Below, one piece after another: positions 19,077 to 27,643 of a stretch of DNA of 64,000 bases. Position numbers and translations under genes: made by a program. Source of the stretch: Flavobacterium sp. UMI-01 (GTDB lineage: Bacteria > Bacteroidota > Bacteroidia > Flavobacteriales > Flavobacteriaceae); the NCBI RefSeq assembly GCF_019656315.1, contig NZ_BPLU01000007.1, positions 13,313-77,312 of the forward strand. The letters are read 5' to 3'. Positions within the stretch are counted from its first letter, which is position 1. Every line of letters begins with the position of its first letter. Under the pieces are notes generated by a model. The model had not been told where the DNA came from, searched no databases, and saw only the letters and a list, made by a program, of their open reading frames with translations.

Positions 19077-19664
19077 CTAAAAGTTATACCCAATTCGCGC
19101 TTGAATATCTACAACTGTATTATTATGTTCACAAGTACAACCATCTGATTTGCTAAAAATATTATATCTATAACCTACACCTCCTGAAAATTCATAATTA
19201 AATTTTTTAGCAAATGATCTTCTGATTCCGTATTTTGGAATAACAGAAACATAGGACACAACATTAAAATCTCCTGTATTTAAAATAGGTTTTTCACCTA
19301 AGTTATATCTTATAGATAAAGCAAGAAAATTAGAGCTATTACGACTTATGTTTCTCCCAAGTTTGTTACGTCTGTCTATACCGTAATACCATCTTGGCTC
19401 TAATGTAACGTAGGGCGCAACTACAGTAGCTTTTTGATCTTTACTATCTGGATTTTCAAATTCCCTTGTAGCATATCCTAATTCAAAACCTAGTTCGCTC
19501 AATAATGTGATTTTTCGATCTAATTTGGTTTCGTATTGAAAACTTAAGTTAATTGCTCCTAATTGTAAACCGTACAAATTCTTTTCTACAGAAACTTTTT
19601 CTGTCTCTTGTGCATTTGTCACAAAGAAAATGGCAACAAAAACAAGTATAAAACCTTTTCTCAT
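19077..19664 (-). CDS. Small outer-membrane beta-barrel protein, function unknown
   Basis: 195 residues with a signal peptide (MRKGFILVFVAIFFVTNAQ) followed by alternating beta-strands and an aromatic C-terminus (RIGYNF), which together point to an outer-membrane barrel. A short Cys pair (GCTCEHNN) lies near the end. The ATG at 19664 is chosen over an in-frame start 23 codons upstream because promoter elements sit between them. It is convergent with the permease, with stop codons about 10 bp apart and no room for a separate terminator. No named family recognised. Confidence 0.7.
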   Translation of the reverse strand: MRKGFILVFVAIFFVTNAQETEKVSVEKNLYGLQLGAINLSFQYETKLDRKITLLSELGFELGYATREFENPDSKDQKATVVAPYVTLEPRWYYGIDRRNKLGRNISRNSSNFLALSIRYNLGEKPILNTGDFNVVSYVSVIPKYGIRRSFAKKFNYEFSGGVGYRYNIFSKSDGCTCEHNNTVVDIQARIGYNF

Positions 19665-19677
19665 TTTTATTTTTTCG

Positions 19678-19705
19678 CAAAAGTAGTATTTATTATACAA
19701 ATCAA
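19678..19705 (-). promoter_or_regulatory. Promoter of the small barrel protein
   Basis: Minus-strand TTG (19703-19705), 17 bp spacer, TACTTTTG (19678-19685), giving a short leader to the ATG at 19664. Confidence 0.65.
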
Positions 19706-19817
19706 AAATAAAAATAACATTATAAGAATTCAAAAAAATTAGATTATAGCTTTTCAGCCCATTAAGTCATTAATTTACAAGGAACTAATTCACTAATTCT
19801 AGATTAAAAAAAGAAAA

Positions 19818-20810
19818 TTACACCGACTCGTAGTGAGCGTAAGCCTCTTCAATTTCACTCAAAATAGCAAACAATTCTGAAGGATTGTCCTCGGTTACTA
19901 ATTTTTGTTTATAGGTTTTGAACGAATGAATCCCTTTGAAATAATTCGTATAATGCGGACGAGTTTCTACAATCCCGAGACGCTCTCCTTTCCAATCCAT
20001 CGCCCAGGTTAAGTGATTTCGCACGGCTTCTACTCTATCCACAACAGTAGGTTTAGCCAAATGCTCTCCTGTCTTGAAGTAATGTTTGATTTCATTAAAA
20101 ATCCAAGGATAACCAATAGCAGCACGACCTATCATAATACCATCAATACCGTATTTATTTTTGTATTCCAACGCTTTTTCAGGACTGTCGATATCTCCAT
20201 TCCCAAAAATAGGCATGGTAATGCGGGGATTGTTTTTTACTCGGGCGATGTGAGACCAATCAGAGTGCCCTTTGTACATTTGAGCACGAGTACGCGCGTG
20301 AATGCTTAATGCGGCTACGCCAATATCTTGTAAGCGTTCAGCAACTTCATCAATATTAATGGAATTGTCATCCCAACCCAAACGGGTTTTTACCGTCACG
20401 GGTAGATTAGTACTATCAATCACGGCCTTTGTCAATCGAATCATCAAATCAACATCTTTCAAAACTCCGGCTCCGGCCCCTTTACAAACTACTTTTTTTA
20501 CGGGACACCCAAAATTAATATCAATCAAATCAGGATTAACCGTTGTTACAATTTTAGAAGACAAAGCCATCGCTTCTTCGTCACCACCAAAAATTTGAAT
20601 ACCCACTGGACGTTCGTAATCAAAAATATCCAATTTCATTCGGCTCTTAATTGCATCCCGAATCAAGCCTTCTGACGAAATAAATTCAGAGTACATCATA
20701 TCAGCACCATGCATTTTACAAAGTCGGCGGAAGGGCGGATCGCTCACGTCCTCCATAGGAGCCAGTAATAACGGAAAATCGGGTAATTCTATGTTGCCTA
20801 TCTTAATCAT
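19818..20810 (-). CDS. dusB: tRNA-dihydrouridine synthase B
   Basis: 330 residues. An FMN enzyme that reduces uridine to dihydrouridine in tRNA D-loops. The N-terminal LLAPMEDVSDPPFRRL, DINFGCPVKK and the catalytic cysteine in VVCKGAGAG (about residue 100) are clear, as are the FMN-phosphate-binding GNGDI and GIMIGRAAIG. Start ATG at 20810, with a TAATTTTG -7 box at 20827-20834 on the minus strand. Confidence 0.95.
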   Translation of the reverse strand: MIKIGNIELPDFPLLLAPMEDVSDPPFRRLCKMHGADMMYSEFISSEGLIRDAIKSRMKLDIFDYERPVGIQIFGGDEEAMALSSKIVTTVNPDLIDINFGCPVKKVVCKGAGAGVLKDVDLMIRLTKAVIDSTNLPVTVKTRLGWDDNSINIDEVAERLQDIGVAALSIHARTRAQMYKGHSDWSHIARVKNNPRITMPIFGNGDIDSPEKALEYKNKYGIDGIMIGRAAIGYPWIFNEIKHYFKTGEHLAKPTVVDRVEAVRNHLTWAMDWKGERLGIVETRPHYTNYFKGIHSFKTYKQKLVTEDNPSELFAILSEIEEAYAHYESV

Positions 20811-20826
20811 CTGCTGAAATTTGGTA

Positions 20827-20834
20827 CAAAATTA
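20827..20834 (-). promoter_or_regulatory. -7 box of dusB
   Basis: TAATTTTG on the minus strand, 17 bp before the dusB ATG. No clear -33 TTG at the expected spacing. Confidence 0.5.
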
Positions 20835-21011
20835 CATTTTTTAGATTAAAAGAAACAAAAAGAAAGTTAAAAGACTCAATTTCAATACATTTAAACAAAA
20901 TATTTCGAATCTTTTTATTCAAAATCCACTAAACAATTGAATCAACTCAGTCTAATGATTCTAATTTGTCAAAATTTTAAAAATGATTCTCCTTAGATTG
21001 TTCCATAACGC

Positions 21012-21041
21012 TTTGAAGCTACCGAATTTAGCGTATATTTG
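21012..21041 (+). promoter_or_regulatory. Promoter ahead of the structured leader / lepA
   Basis: TTTG (21012-21015), 18 bp spacer, TATATTTG (21034-21041), a near-ideal match. Transcription would begin near 21047, about 18 nt before the structured element and 195 nt before lepA. Confidence 0.75.
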
Positions 21042-21064
21042 CAGATTAATCGACTAGTTTTTTT

Positions 21065-21205
21065 GCGTGAGGGATAGCAGTGGAAAGCCCACAGTACTGA
21101 TGGAGCGTAGCGGAATCAGTACGAGGACTTGCAACGAATAGCCCGACCTAGCTGGAACGATAGTGGAAGCTAGGACACGCCCATACTTTGACTATGCTCA
21201 GTATG
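21065..21205 (+). ncRNA. Candidate structured RNA in the lepA leader
   Basis: This 140-bp stretch is far more GC-rich than the surrounding intergenic DNA and folds by eye into a multi-branch structure. The closing stem is GCGTG (21065-21069) / CACGC (21176-21180). Inside are GTACTGAT (21094-21101) / ATCAGTAC (21115-21122) and CCTAGCT (21147-21153) / AGCTAGG (21168-21174). A separate hairpin follows, CATACT (21182-21187) / AGTATG (21200-21205). Single-stranded parts such as GAATAGCCCGACC and GAGGGATAGCAG look conserved; I recall similar elements recurring between genes of flavobacteria, but I cannot assign a named Rfam family. It lies between a strong promoter and lepA, so it is either a 5' leader or a separately stable RNA. 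Confidence 0.65.
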
Positions 21206-21240
21206 ACCTAACACAGACATCATAAGAGACCAAAAAAAGA

Positions 21241-23037
21241 ATGAAACACATAAGAAATTTTTGCATCATTGCTCATATTGACCACGGAAAAAGCACCTTG
21301 GCGGACCGTTTATTGGGAGCAACTCAAACGGTAACGGCACGTGAGGAAAAAGCACAATTGCTAGACAACATGGACTTAGAGCGTGAGCGTGGGATTACCA
21401 TTAAGAGTCACGCCATCCAAATGGAGTACAAATACAAAGGGGAGGATTACATCCTGAATTTGATTGACACTCCGGGACACGTGGATTTCTCTTATGAAGT
21501 TTCCCGTTCGATTGCAGCTTGTGAAGGGGCGCTATTAATTGTAGATGCCGCACAGAGTATTCAGGCACAAACGATTTCCAACTTATATTTGGCTTTAGAA
21601 AACGACTTGGAGATTATTCCTGTTTTGAACAAGGTAGATTTACCAAGTGCTAATCCTGAAGAAGTAAGCGACGATATTATTGATTTATTAGGCTGTAAGC
21701 TAGAAGATATTATTCATGCCTCAGGAAAAACAGGTTTTGGGGTCGAAAATATTTTGGCTGCCATCATCGAGAAAATCCCCGCTCCAAAAGGAAACAAAGA
21801 AGAACCTTTACAAGCCTTGATTTTTGATTCTCATTATAACCCATTCCGTGGAATTGAAGTTATCTTCCGTGTAGTAAATGGGGAAATCAGAAAAGGACAA
21901 AAAATCAAATTTATGGCTACTGGCAACGAATATTTTGCCGATGAAGTAGGAACTTTGAAATTGAATCAAGTCCCTAAAAATGTCATTTCAACAGGTGATG
22001 TGGGGTATTTGATTTCAGGAATCAAAGAGGCCAAAGAGGTAAAAGTGGGTGACACTATTACCGATGCCAAAACGCCAACCACCAATATGATTACCGGTTT
22101 TGAGGATGTAAAACCAATGGTATTTGCTGGAATTTACCCTGTAGATACTGAAGATTATGAGGACCTGAGAGCTTCGATGGAAAAATTACAGCTGAACGAT
22201 GCTTCATTAGTATTTACTGCTGAGAGTTCAGCCGCTTTAGGCTTTGGTTTCCGTTGCGGATTTTTAGGTATGTTGCACATGGAGATTATCCAGGAACGTT
22301 TAGAGCGCGAATTTAACATGACCGTAATTACTACGGTTCCTAACGTTTCTTACTTGGCTTACACCAAAAAAGAGCCAGATACCGCTATTACTGTAAACAA
22401 CCCGAGTGATTTACCTGATGCCACAAAATTAGACCGAGTAGAAGAGCCTTATATCAAAGCCACTATCATTACCAAAGCGGATTTTGTGGGTAACGTAATG
22501 AGTTTGTGTATTGAAAAACGCGGACAAATTACTAACCAAACCTATTTGACAACGGAGCGTGTGGAATTGAATTTTGACATGCCGTTGGCTGAAATTGTAT
22601 TTGATTTTTACGACCGATTAAAAACGGTTTCTAAAGGATATGCCTCATTTGATTATTCTCCAATTGGAATGAGAGAATCAAAATTGGTAAAAATGGATAT
22701 TTTACTAAATGCAAATCAATTGGATGCGCTTTCAGCATTAATACATGCCGATAATGCTTATACTATAGGTAAGAAAATGTGTGAAAAACTGCGCGAATTA
22801 ATTCCACGTCAACAGTTTGAAATTCCAATTCAGGCATCAATTGGTGCCAAAATTATTGCTCGTGAAACCATCAAAGCCCTTCGTAAAGACGTTACGGCCA
22901 AATGTTACGGTGGAGATATTTCGCGTAAGCGTAAATTATTGGAAAAACAGAAAAAAGGAAAGAAACGTATGCGCCAAGTAGGAAACGTAGAGATTCCTCA
23001 AGAGGCGTTTATGGCAGTATTGAAGTTGAATGACTAA
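21241..23037 (+). CDS. lepA: Elongation factor 4 (LepA)
   Basis: 598 residues, full length. A ribosome-binding translational GTPase. The G-domain motifs are AHIDHGKST (about 11-19), RGITIKSHA (switch I), DTPGH (switch II) and NKVD. Domains II, III and V follow, and the family-specific C-terminal domain ends in [19 protein letters not shown]. The ATG at 21241 has an A-rich upstream region and no Shine-Dalgarno. A long leader with the structured element precedes it. Confidence 0.97.
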   Translation: MKHIRNFCIIAHIDHGKSTLADRLLGATQTVTAREEKAQLLDNMDLERERGITIKSHAIQMEYKYKGEDYILNLIDTPGHVDFSYEVSRSIAACEGALLIVDAAQSIQAQTISNLYLALENDLEIIPVLNKVDLPSANPEEVSDDIIDLLGCKLEDIIHASGKTGFGVENILAAIIEKIPAPKGNKEEPLQALIFDSHYNPFRGIEVIFRVVNGEIRKGQKIKFMATGNEYFADEVGTLKLNQVPKNVISTGDVGYLISGIKEAKEVKVGDTITDAKTPTTNMITGFEDVKPMVFAGIYPVDTEDYEDLRASMEKLQLNDASLVFTAESSAALGFGFRCGFLGMLHMEIIQERLEREFNMTVITTVPNVSYLAYTKKEPDTAITVNNPSDLPDATKLDRVEEPYIKATIITKADFVGNVMSLCIEKRGQITNQTYLTTERVELNFDMPLAEIVFDFYDRLKTVSKGYASFDYSPIGMRESKLVKMDILLNANQLDALSALIHADNAYTIGKKMCEKLRELIPRQQFEIPIQASIGAKIIARETIKALRKDVTAKCYGGDISRKRKLLEKQKKGKKRMRQVGNVEIPQEAFMAVLKLND

Positions 23038-23080
23038 TTTTTTAAAATATTAAGATTTAAGTACAAAGTATTAAGACAGG

Positions 23081-23108
23081 AACCTGACAATGTAAAAATT
23101 GCCAGGTT
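23081..23108 (+). terminator. Terminator of lepA
   Basis: Inverted repeat AACCTGACAAT (23081-23091) / ATTGCCAGGTT (23098-23108) with one mismatch, followed by seven T. Confidence 0.8.
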
Positions 23109-23136
23109 TTTTTGTTTAAAAAATCAGCAAGAATCC

Positions 23137-23170
23137 TTGTGATCTGTGGCTTAAAATCTTTGTACCTTTG
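23137..23170 (+). promoter_or_regulatory. Promoter of thiL
   Basis: TTG (23137-23139), 23 bp spacer, TACCTTTG (23163-23170). The -7 box overlaps an in-frame TTG at 23168, so the ATG at 23198 is the start. The flanking text repeats the words CTTTGCAACTTAAAA. Confidence 0.6.
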
Positions 23171-23197
23171 CAACTTAAAACTTTGCAACTTAAAACA

Positions 23198-24244
23198 ATG
23201 ATTGAAGATAAAAACCCACAACGTACCAGCATTGCTCAATTGGGCGAATTTGGATTAATAGACCATCTGACCAAACATTTTGAAATTAATCAACCTTCAA
23301 CCTTAAAAGGAATTGGTGACGACGCTGCTGTTTTGGATTTTAAAGACAAAAAAGTAGTGATTTCCACTGATATTATGGTCGAAGGAGTCCATTTTGATTT
23401 GGCCTATATGCCGTTAAAACATCTGGGCTACAAGGCGGTGGTGACGAATGTATCGGATATATGTGCCATGAATGCCAAGGCGACCCAAATTACCGTTTCG
23501 ATAGCGGTTTCTAACCGTTTTACACTTGAAGCATTAGAGGAATTGTATGCAGGAATTGCTTTAGCGGCTACGGAATACAAAGTGGATGTGATAGGTGGAG
23601 ATACCACTTCATCTCAAAAAGGTTTAATCATAAGCATTACCATTTTAGGGGAAGCTGACGAAGAAGAAATTGTGTACCGAAATGGCGCAAAACCCACCAA
23701 TTTATTAGTTGTTACGGGCGATATTGGTGCGGCTTATATGGGATTACAAGTGTTAGAAAGAGAGAAACAAGTGTTCCAAGTAAATCCCAATTCGCAACCC
23801 GACTTAGAGCTCTACACCTATTTGATTGAACGCCAATTAAAACCTGAGGCACGTAAAGACGTACGTACATTATTACATGCTCTGAAAATCAAACCTACCT
23901 CGATGATTGATATCTCAGATGGTTTGTCTTCAGAAATTATCCATTTGTGCAAACAATCTAATGTGGGTTGTAATCTTTATGAAGACAAACTACCGCTTGA
24001 TCCGCAATTCATCAATGTGTGTGAAGAATTTAATATTGACAGCACCACTGTAGCCATCAATGGGGGTGAAGATTATGAGTTGTTATTCACCATCCCTATC
24101 GAAGATTTTGACAAGATTAAAGGAAATCCAAATTTCACCATCATAGGTCATATGACTGAAGAAAGTGAAGGAATCCATTTGGTTACGCGTGCCAATACTA
24201 AGATTGCGTTAAAAGCTAGAGGCTGGAACGCTTTGAGCGAATAA
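23198..24244 (+). CDS. thiL: Thiamine-monophosphate kinase
   Basis: 348 residues. It phosphorylates thiamine monophosphate to thiamine diphosphate, the last step of cofactor synthesis. Family features: the N-terminal LGEFGLIDHL, GIGDDAAVL, STDIMVEGVHF (metal-binding Asp), NVSDICAMNAK, GGDTTSS, VTGDIGAAYMGLQ and MIDISDGLSSEI. No thiamine riboswitch or other thi gene was found beside it. Confidence 0.95.
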   Translation: MIEDKNPQRTSIAQLGEFGLIDHLTKHFEINQPSTLKGIGDDAAVLDFKDKKVVISTDIMVEGVHFDLAYMPLKHLGYKAVVTNVSDICAMNAKATQITVSIAVSNRFTLEALEELYAGIALAATEYKVDVIGGDTTSSQKGLIISITILGEADEEEIVYRNGAKPTNLLVVTGDIGAAYMGLQVLEREKQVFQVNPNSQPDLELYTYLIERQLKPEARKDVRTLLHALKIKPTSMIDISDGLSSEIIHLCKQSNVGCNLYEDKLPLDPQFINVCEEFNIDSTTVAINGGEDYELLFTIPIEDFDKIKGNPNFTIIGHMTEESEGIHLVTRANTKIALKARGWNALSE

Positions 24245-24274
24245 TCTCTAGCAATAGCCTTTTATTTCTATAAA

Positions 24275-24309
24275 AAACCGCAAGTCAGTTATTATGCTGC
24301 TTGCGGTTT
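24275..24309. terminator. Bidirectional terminator, thiL / response regulator
   Basis: AAACCGCAAG (24275-24284) / CTTGCGGTTT (24300-24309), 10-bp perfect stem with a 15-nt loop, between convergent genes. Confidence 0.8.
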
Positions 24310-24315
24310 ATCTTT

Positions 24316-24999
24316 TTAAAATAACAATCCTTTGCTTTTGGCTGCTTTTACTAAATCAGCATCTGAATCGGATGTAACGTTGAGAACTTCTTTCAGGTTG
24401 CCTCTTCTCACTTCGATTGCATTGAGTGAAATAGGCACAAATTGCGGCAAATCTTTGAGCTTAGTCCCTTTGGATAAATGAAAAAGAATTTGCTTGTCAA
24501 ACAAATCTACCTCAATAGTATTGTCATGAGCTTCTAGCATTTCCTGGATGGACTTACTATAATAAATATGATTCTTAATAACTTTATCAAAAGCAAATAG
24601 CAACTCGTCAAAAGTCAAATCATTTTTTATGACTAGCCCCCTAGGTTTTATACTATTTATTAATGTTTTAAGCTTTAAAAACTCTGTAAACATCGTCAAC
24701 ATAATGATTTTACAATCGGGCATGTATTCAATGATTAACTTGGCTACGTCTTCACCCGAATATAGTTTTTTTTCCTCGTAAGCAGGCATACTGATATCTA
24801 GAAAAGCAATATCAAAATGATGCTCTGGATTGGTAATTACATGATAAGCCGATTCACAATCTTTTGCTTCAGAGATAGCAAACTCAAATTGATTGGGTTC
24901 ATAGCGAGTAATTGCATTTTTATATCCTTGAATGATAAAAGGATGGTCATCAACAATTAAAATTTTCTTTTTAGTTTTAGAAACAGATTCGATTGTCAT
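24316..24999 (-). CDS. NarL-type response regulator
   Basis: 227 residues. The N-terminal receiver has Asp17-Asp18, phosphoacceptor Asp68 (IAFLDISMP), the Thr of IIMLTM and a Lys in RGLVIKND. The C-terminal part (about 165-227: ILFHLSKGTKLKDLP, then NAIEVRRGNLKEVL and ADLVKAAKSKGLLF) is a divergent LuxR/GerE-type helix-turn-helix. It starts 2 bp after the stop of the upstream sensor kinase gene, so kinase and regulator are a co-transcribed two-component pair. Frames extending further upstream overlap the kinase and were not used. Confidence 0.88.
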   Translation of the reverse strand: MTIESVSKTKKKILIVDDHPFIIQGYKNAITRYEPNQFEFAISEAKDCESAYHVITNPEHHFDIAFLDISMPAYEEKKLYSGEDVAKLIIEYMPDCKIIMLTMFTEFLKLKTLINSIKPRGLVIKNDLTFDELLFAFDKVIKNHIYYSKSIQEMLEAHDNTIEVDLFDKQILFHLSKGTKLKDLPQFVPISLNAIEVRRGNLKEVLNVTSDSDADLVKAAKSKGLLF

Positions 25000-25001
25000 T
25001 G

Positions 25002-27065
25002 CTATGCTGGTATTTGTTTTTGTTCTATTGGCACTATTACTGTGATTTGAGTTCCTTCCCCGTTTTTGGATTTTACATGAAACTCGCCTTTGCATTCTTT
25101 CACTCGGGCAATCATATTTTGCAATCCAATTCCTTTTTTCTTTGTATTTACATTAAACCCTACTCCGTCATCCTGAATGGATAAATTAAGATTTTCGCTT
25201 ATTTTCTTTATATCAACTGTAATCAAACTAGCTTTTGCATACTTATTACAATTTTGCAATGATTCTTGAATAATTCGGTACAAATTAATCTTAATCGCAT
25301 TGGGTATGCTATCCCAATTGATTGACTTATCTATATTGGAAACTAATTTAGCACCAAAGGTTTTTCGTTGTTCTTCAAATAAATTATCGACAATCGCAAC
25401 GAAGTTATTAATTAATTCTGATTTTTCTCTGTTTAAGTCATGTGAAATTTCACGAATATCTTGTTCAATATTTTTAAGCTCTACTATATAATTCCGTCTT
25501 TGCTCAATAGCCAAATCATCATTAAAATTGTTTAAGCCTTCCAAATTCATTCGAACTCCAAACATCCTACCCAAAACACCATCGTGTAATTCCTGCGCCA
25601 CTCTCTTTTTTTCTTCCACCCTACTGAGTTCAATAGTGTTTTGCTGACTGATAATTAAATTATAAATATCTTCATTGGCCTGTTGTTGTTGTTGCTTGTA
25701 TTGAAGTTCTCTGTTTTTAGCTTTTTGAGCATTAATAATATAAATAAACAACCCTACTATAATAAAGAAACTAAATACGTAAACAAGGTTTCTATTTTTA
25801 GATTCTAAATCGCTATACTCCCCTTTGATAACATCCGTTTCGTATTGAATACGCGAGAATTTCTCCCCCACTTTACGCTCTTCTTTTTGCAACTTATCAT
25901 TAAGAGCGATGTATTCCTTGGTGTATTTACTAGCGTTCTTCGCATCAATAGTTGTAATATGTTTTAGTGACATTAAAATTTCACGAGGAGCATTTACATT
26001 TCTTGCCATTTGAAGTGCCTCATTAGCATACCGTAAAGCTTTCATCTTATCATTTTGAGCATGATAGTATTCAGAAAGATGAATTTTATTTTGAGGAATC
26101 TCTGTTTTTAAATTTAAATCTTCTCTAATTTTCAAAGACTGTAAAAACAAATCGGGTAACCCCTCTTGATCATTTAATTTAAACTTAGCATATCCTAAAT
26201 TATCTAATAGTAGTGCATGAATATTAGGGTCTTGATTGTCTAAATTTTGTTGTTCAATCCCTTTGAGAAAATATTCCTTGGCCACTTTGAACTGTTTCAT
26301 ACTCTTATAAACCAATCCTAAATTTAAATAAGAAATGGCTTTTGTCTGACTTTTACCAAAAATATTACTTAAATCAATTACTTTTAGCGCTTTATTGTGG
26401 TACAAAATAGCATCTTCGTACTCCCCCAAACCTTCATATACCATACCTAAAAGATTATAGGCATCATACTTAATCTCTTCCACTTCCTGATTAGAATCAT
26501 CTTTTAGAAATCTCAACACCTTAAAAACCTCTTTTTCACTACCAATAAAATCACCGACTCTAAACATCAATAATGCTTTATTAATTAATGTTTTAGACAA
26601 ATCATATTTATTATTTAATTTATCATATAATTTTTCGGCCCTATAGTAATACAAAAAAGAAGAATCCGAAACGGCTTTTACCTGAAAATAGTCGCCTAAA
26701 TAACCATACGCCTTTGCCATACTAACTGTATCACCTGCTTTTTCAGAATTTTCTAAAACCAAATTTACGGTTTCAAAATATTCTTTTATGGAATTGGTAT
26801 TGTAATATCGGTTAGCTACTTTAAAAAGATTCACACGGTTTAAGGAATCATTGTCATACCGTATAACAATTTCATGAGCTTTTTTGGTATAAGTATATCT
26901 TTTCTCAAGAGGCAAATTAAAATCATTAGCTAATGAAAAATAAATTGACAAACTATCCTTTGCTTTATCAATAAGTTTATCTTTTGACTTCTTTTGCGAG
27001 CAACTAATCAGCACAAAAAAAGACAACCAAAAAAAACTTTTTCTTACAACAGTCTTCAATAGCAT
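25002..27065 (-). CDS. TPR-containing lipoprotein sensor histidine kinase (HisKA_3 type)
   Basis: 687 residues. The N-terminus has a hydrophobic segment ending in lipobox LISC (Cys22), so it is probably a lipoprotein. Residues 30-410 are a chain of TPR-like helical repeats (for example AILYHNKALKV and VAKEYFLKGIEQQ). A membrane helix (NLVYVFSFFIIVGLFIYII, about 430-450) is followed by a coiled coil, then the HisKA_3 H-box QELHDGVLG with His494, and a HATPase domain (N-box IIQESLQNCNKYA; G-boxes DDGVGF and KGIGLQNM). The ATG at 27065 is preferred because the first in-frame ATG (27122) lies in the terminator of the upstream gene and a -7 box lies between. The sensor region faces the periplasm and may detect a peptide or protein. 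Confidence 0.9.
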   Translation of the reverse strand: MLLKTVVRKSFFWLSFFVLISCSQKKSKDKLIDKAKDSLSIYFSLANDFNLPLEKRYTYTKKAHEIVIRYDNDSLNRVNLFKVANRYYNTNSIKEYFETVNLVLENSEKAGDTVSMAKAYGYLGDYFQVKAVSDSSFLYYYRAEKLYDKLNNKYDLSKTLINKALLMFRVGDFIGSEKEVFKVLRFLKDDSNQEVEEIKYDAYNLLGMVYEGLGEYEDAILYHNKALKVIDLSNIFGKSQTKAISYLNLGLVYKSMKQFKVAKEYFLKGIEQQNLDNQDPNIHALLLDNLGYAKFKLNDQEGLPDLFLQSLKIREDLNLKTEIPQNKIHLSEYYHAQNDKMKALRYANEALQMARNVNAPREILMSLKHITTIDAKNASKYTKEYIALNDKLQKEERKVGEKFSRIQYETDVIKGEYSDLESKNRNLVYVFSFFIIVGLFIYIINAQKAKNRELQYKQQQQQANEDIYNLIISQQNTIELSRVEEKKRVAQELHDGVLGRMFGVRMNLEGLNNFNDDLAIEQRRNYIVELKNIEQDIREISHDLNREKSELINNFVAIVDNLFEEQRKTFGAKLVSNIDKSINWDSIPNAIKINLYRIIQESLQNCNKYAKASLITVDIKKISENLNLSIQDDGVGFNVNTKKKGIGLQNMIARVKECKGEFHVKSKNGEGTQITVIVPIEQKQIPA

Positions 27066-27077
27066 TTTTAATTTTAT

Positions 27078-27085
27078 CAAAAATA
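27078..27085 (-). promoter_or_regulatory. -7 box of the kinase/regulator operon
   Basis: TATTTTTG on the minus strand, about 13 bp before the chosen kinase ATG. No clear -33 TTG at the normal spacing. Confidence 0.5.
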
Positions 27086-27110
27086 CTAATTTAAAATTAC
27101 CAGCATAAAA

Positions 27111-27135
27111 AAAGACCATCATTTTGATGGTCTTT
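27111..27135 (-). terminator. Terminator of the repeat-peptide gene
   Basis: Perfect 10-bp stem AAAGACCATC (27111-27120) / GATGGTCTTT (27126-27135), followed on the minus strand by a T-run (rc of 27106-27113). It separates the small repeat-protein gene from the kinase gene downstream. Confidence 0.85.
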
Positions 27136-27184
27136 TTTTACATCACTATTACAGTGAATCTATATTTTTTATTTTATCTAAAAA

Positions 27185-27466
27185 TTAATTATCAGATTTA
27201 AGCTGTCTGCTTCCTCCTGAATTCAAAGTATAATCAGATTTAAGTTGTCTGCTTCCTCCTGAGTTTTCTGTAAAGTCAGATTTAAGTTGTCTGCTTCCTC
27301 CTGAGTTTAAAGTATAATCAGATTTAAGTTGTCTGCTTCCTCCTGAGTTTTCTGTAAAGTCAGATTTAAGTTGTCTGCTTCCTCCTGAATTATCATCAGA
27401 AGTTGTGAAAGAAGTTAAAACCATTACTAAAGCTAATAATCCGATAGATGCGATTGAATTTTTCAT
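27185..27466 (-). CDS. Small secreted protein made of five tandem 11-residue motifs
   Basis: 93 residues. Residues 1-23 form a signal peptide (hydrophobic run IASIGLLALVMVLTSF). The rest is five exact copies of NSGGSRQLKSD starting at residues 26, 40, 54, 68 and 82, with 3-residue linkers that alternate FTE, YTL, FTE, YTL; the protein ends one residue after the fifth copy. The copies differ in DNA only at synonymous positions (Asp GAC/GAT, Asn AAT/AAC, Gln CAA/CAG). I recognise no family. It lies between a LytTR regulator gene and a sensor-kinase/regulator operon on the same strand and has its own terminator. The layout is what one would expect of a multi-copy peptide precursor, but repetitive structural or antifreeze-like proteins can look similar, so the function is not assigned. 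Confidence 0.75.
   Translation of the reverse strand: MKNSIASIGLLALVMVLTSFTTSDDNSGGSRQLKSDFTENSGGSRQLKSDYTLNSGGSRQLKSDFTENSGGSRQLKSDYTLNSGGSRQLKSDN
27188..27391 (-). repeat. In-frame tandem repeat, 42-bp period, five units
   Basis: Coding repeat of the small secreted protein. Each unit is a 33-nt core plus a 9-nt linker; linkers alternate between two types, giving an 84-bp higher-order period. Cores are identical apart from three kinds of synonymous change. Confidence 0.9.
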
Positions 27467-27643
27467 AATCTGGGGTTTTATGTGTTTATATTGTTTTACT
27501 TAGTTAATGACTAGCATCTGTTGCTTAATCATGATGTAAAACTACACAGCAAACCCCAACTAACCTCACAAAAACAAGGGCTTATGGTGGATGCACCTCG
27601 TTTGATAGTGAATGACACTCAAATTTGGGTGAATGGATGGATT

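Noticed and set aside
27188..27391. Regularly spaced repeats that could be taken for a short CRISPR array
   Set aside because: The repeats are in frame within a 93-residue protein, the spacers are only 9 nt and alternate between two sequences, and no cas gene is nearby.
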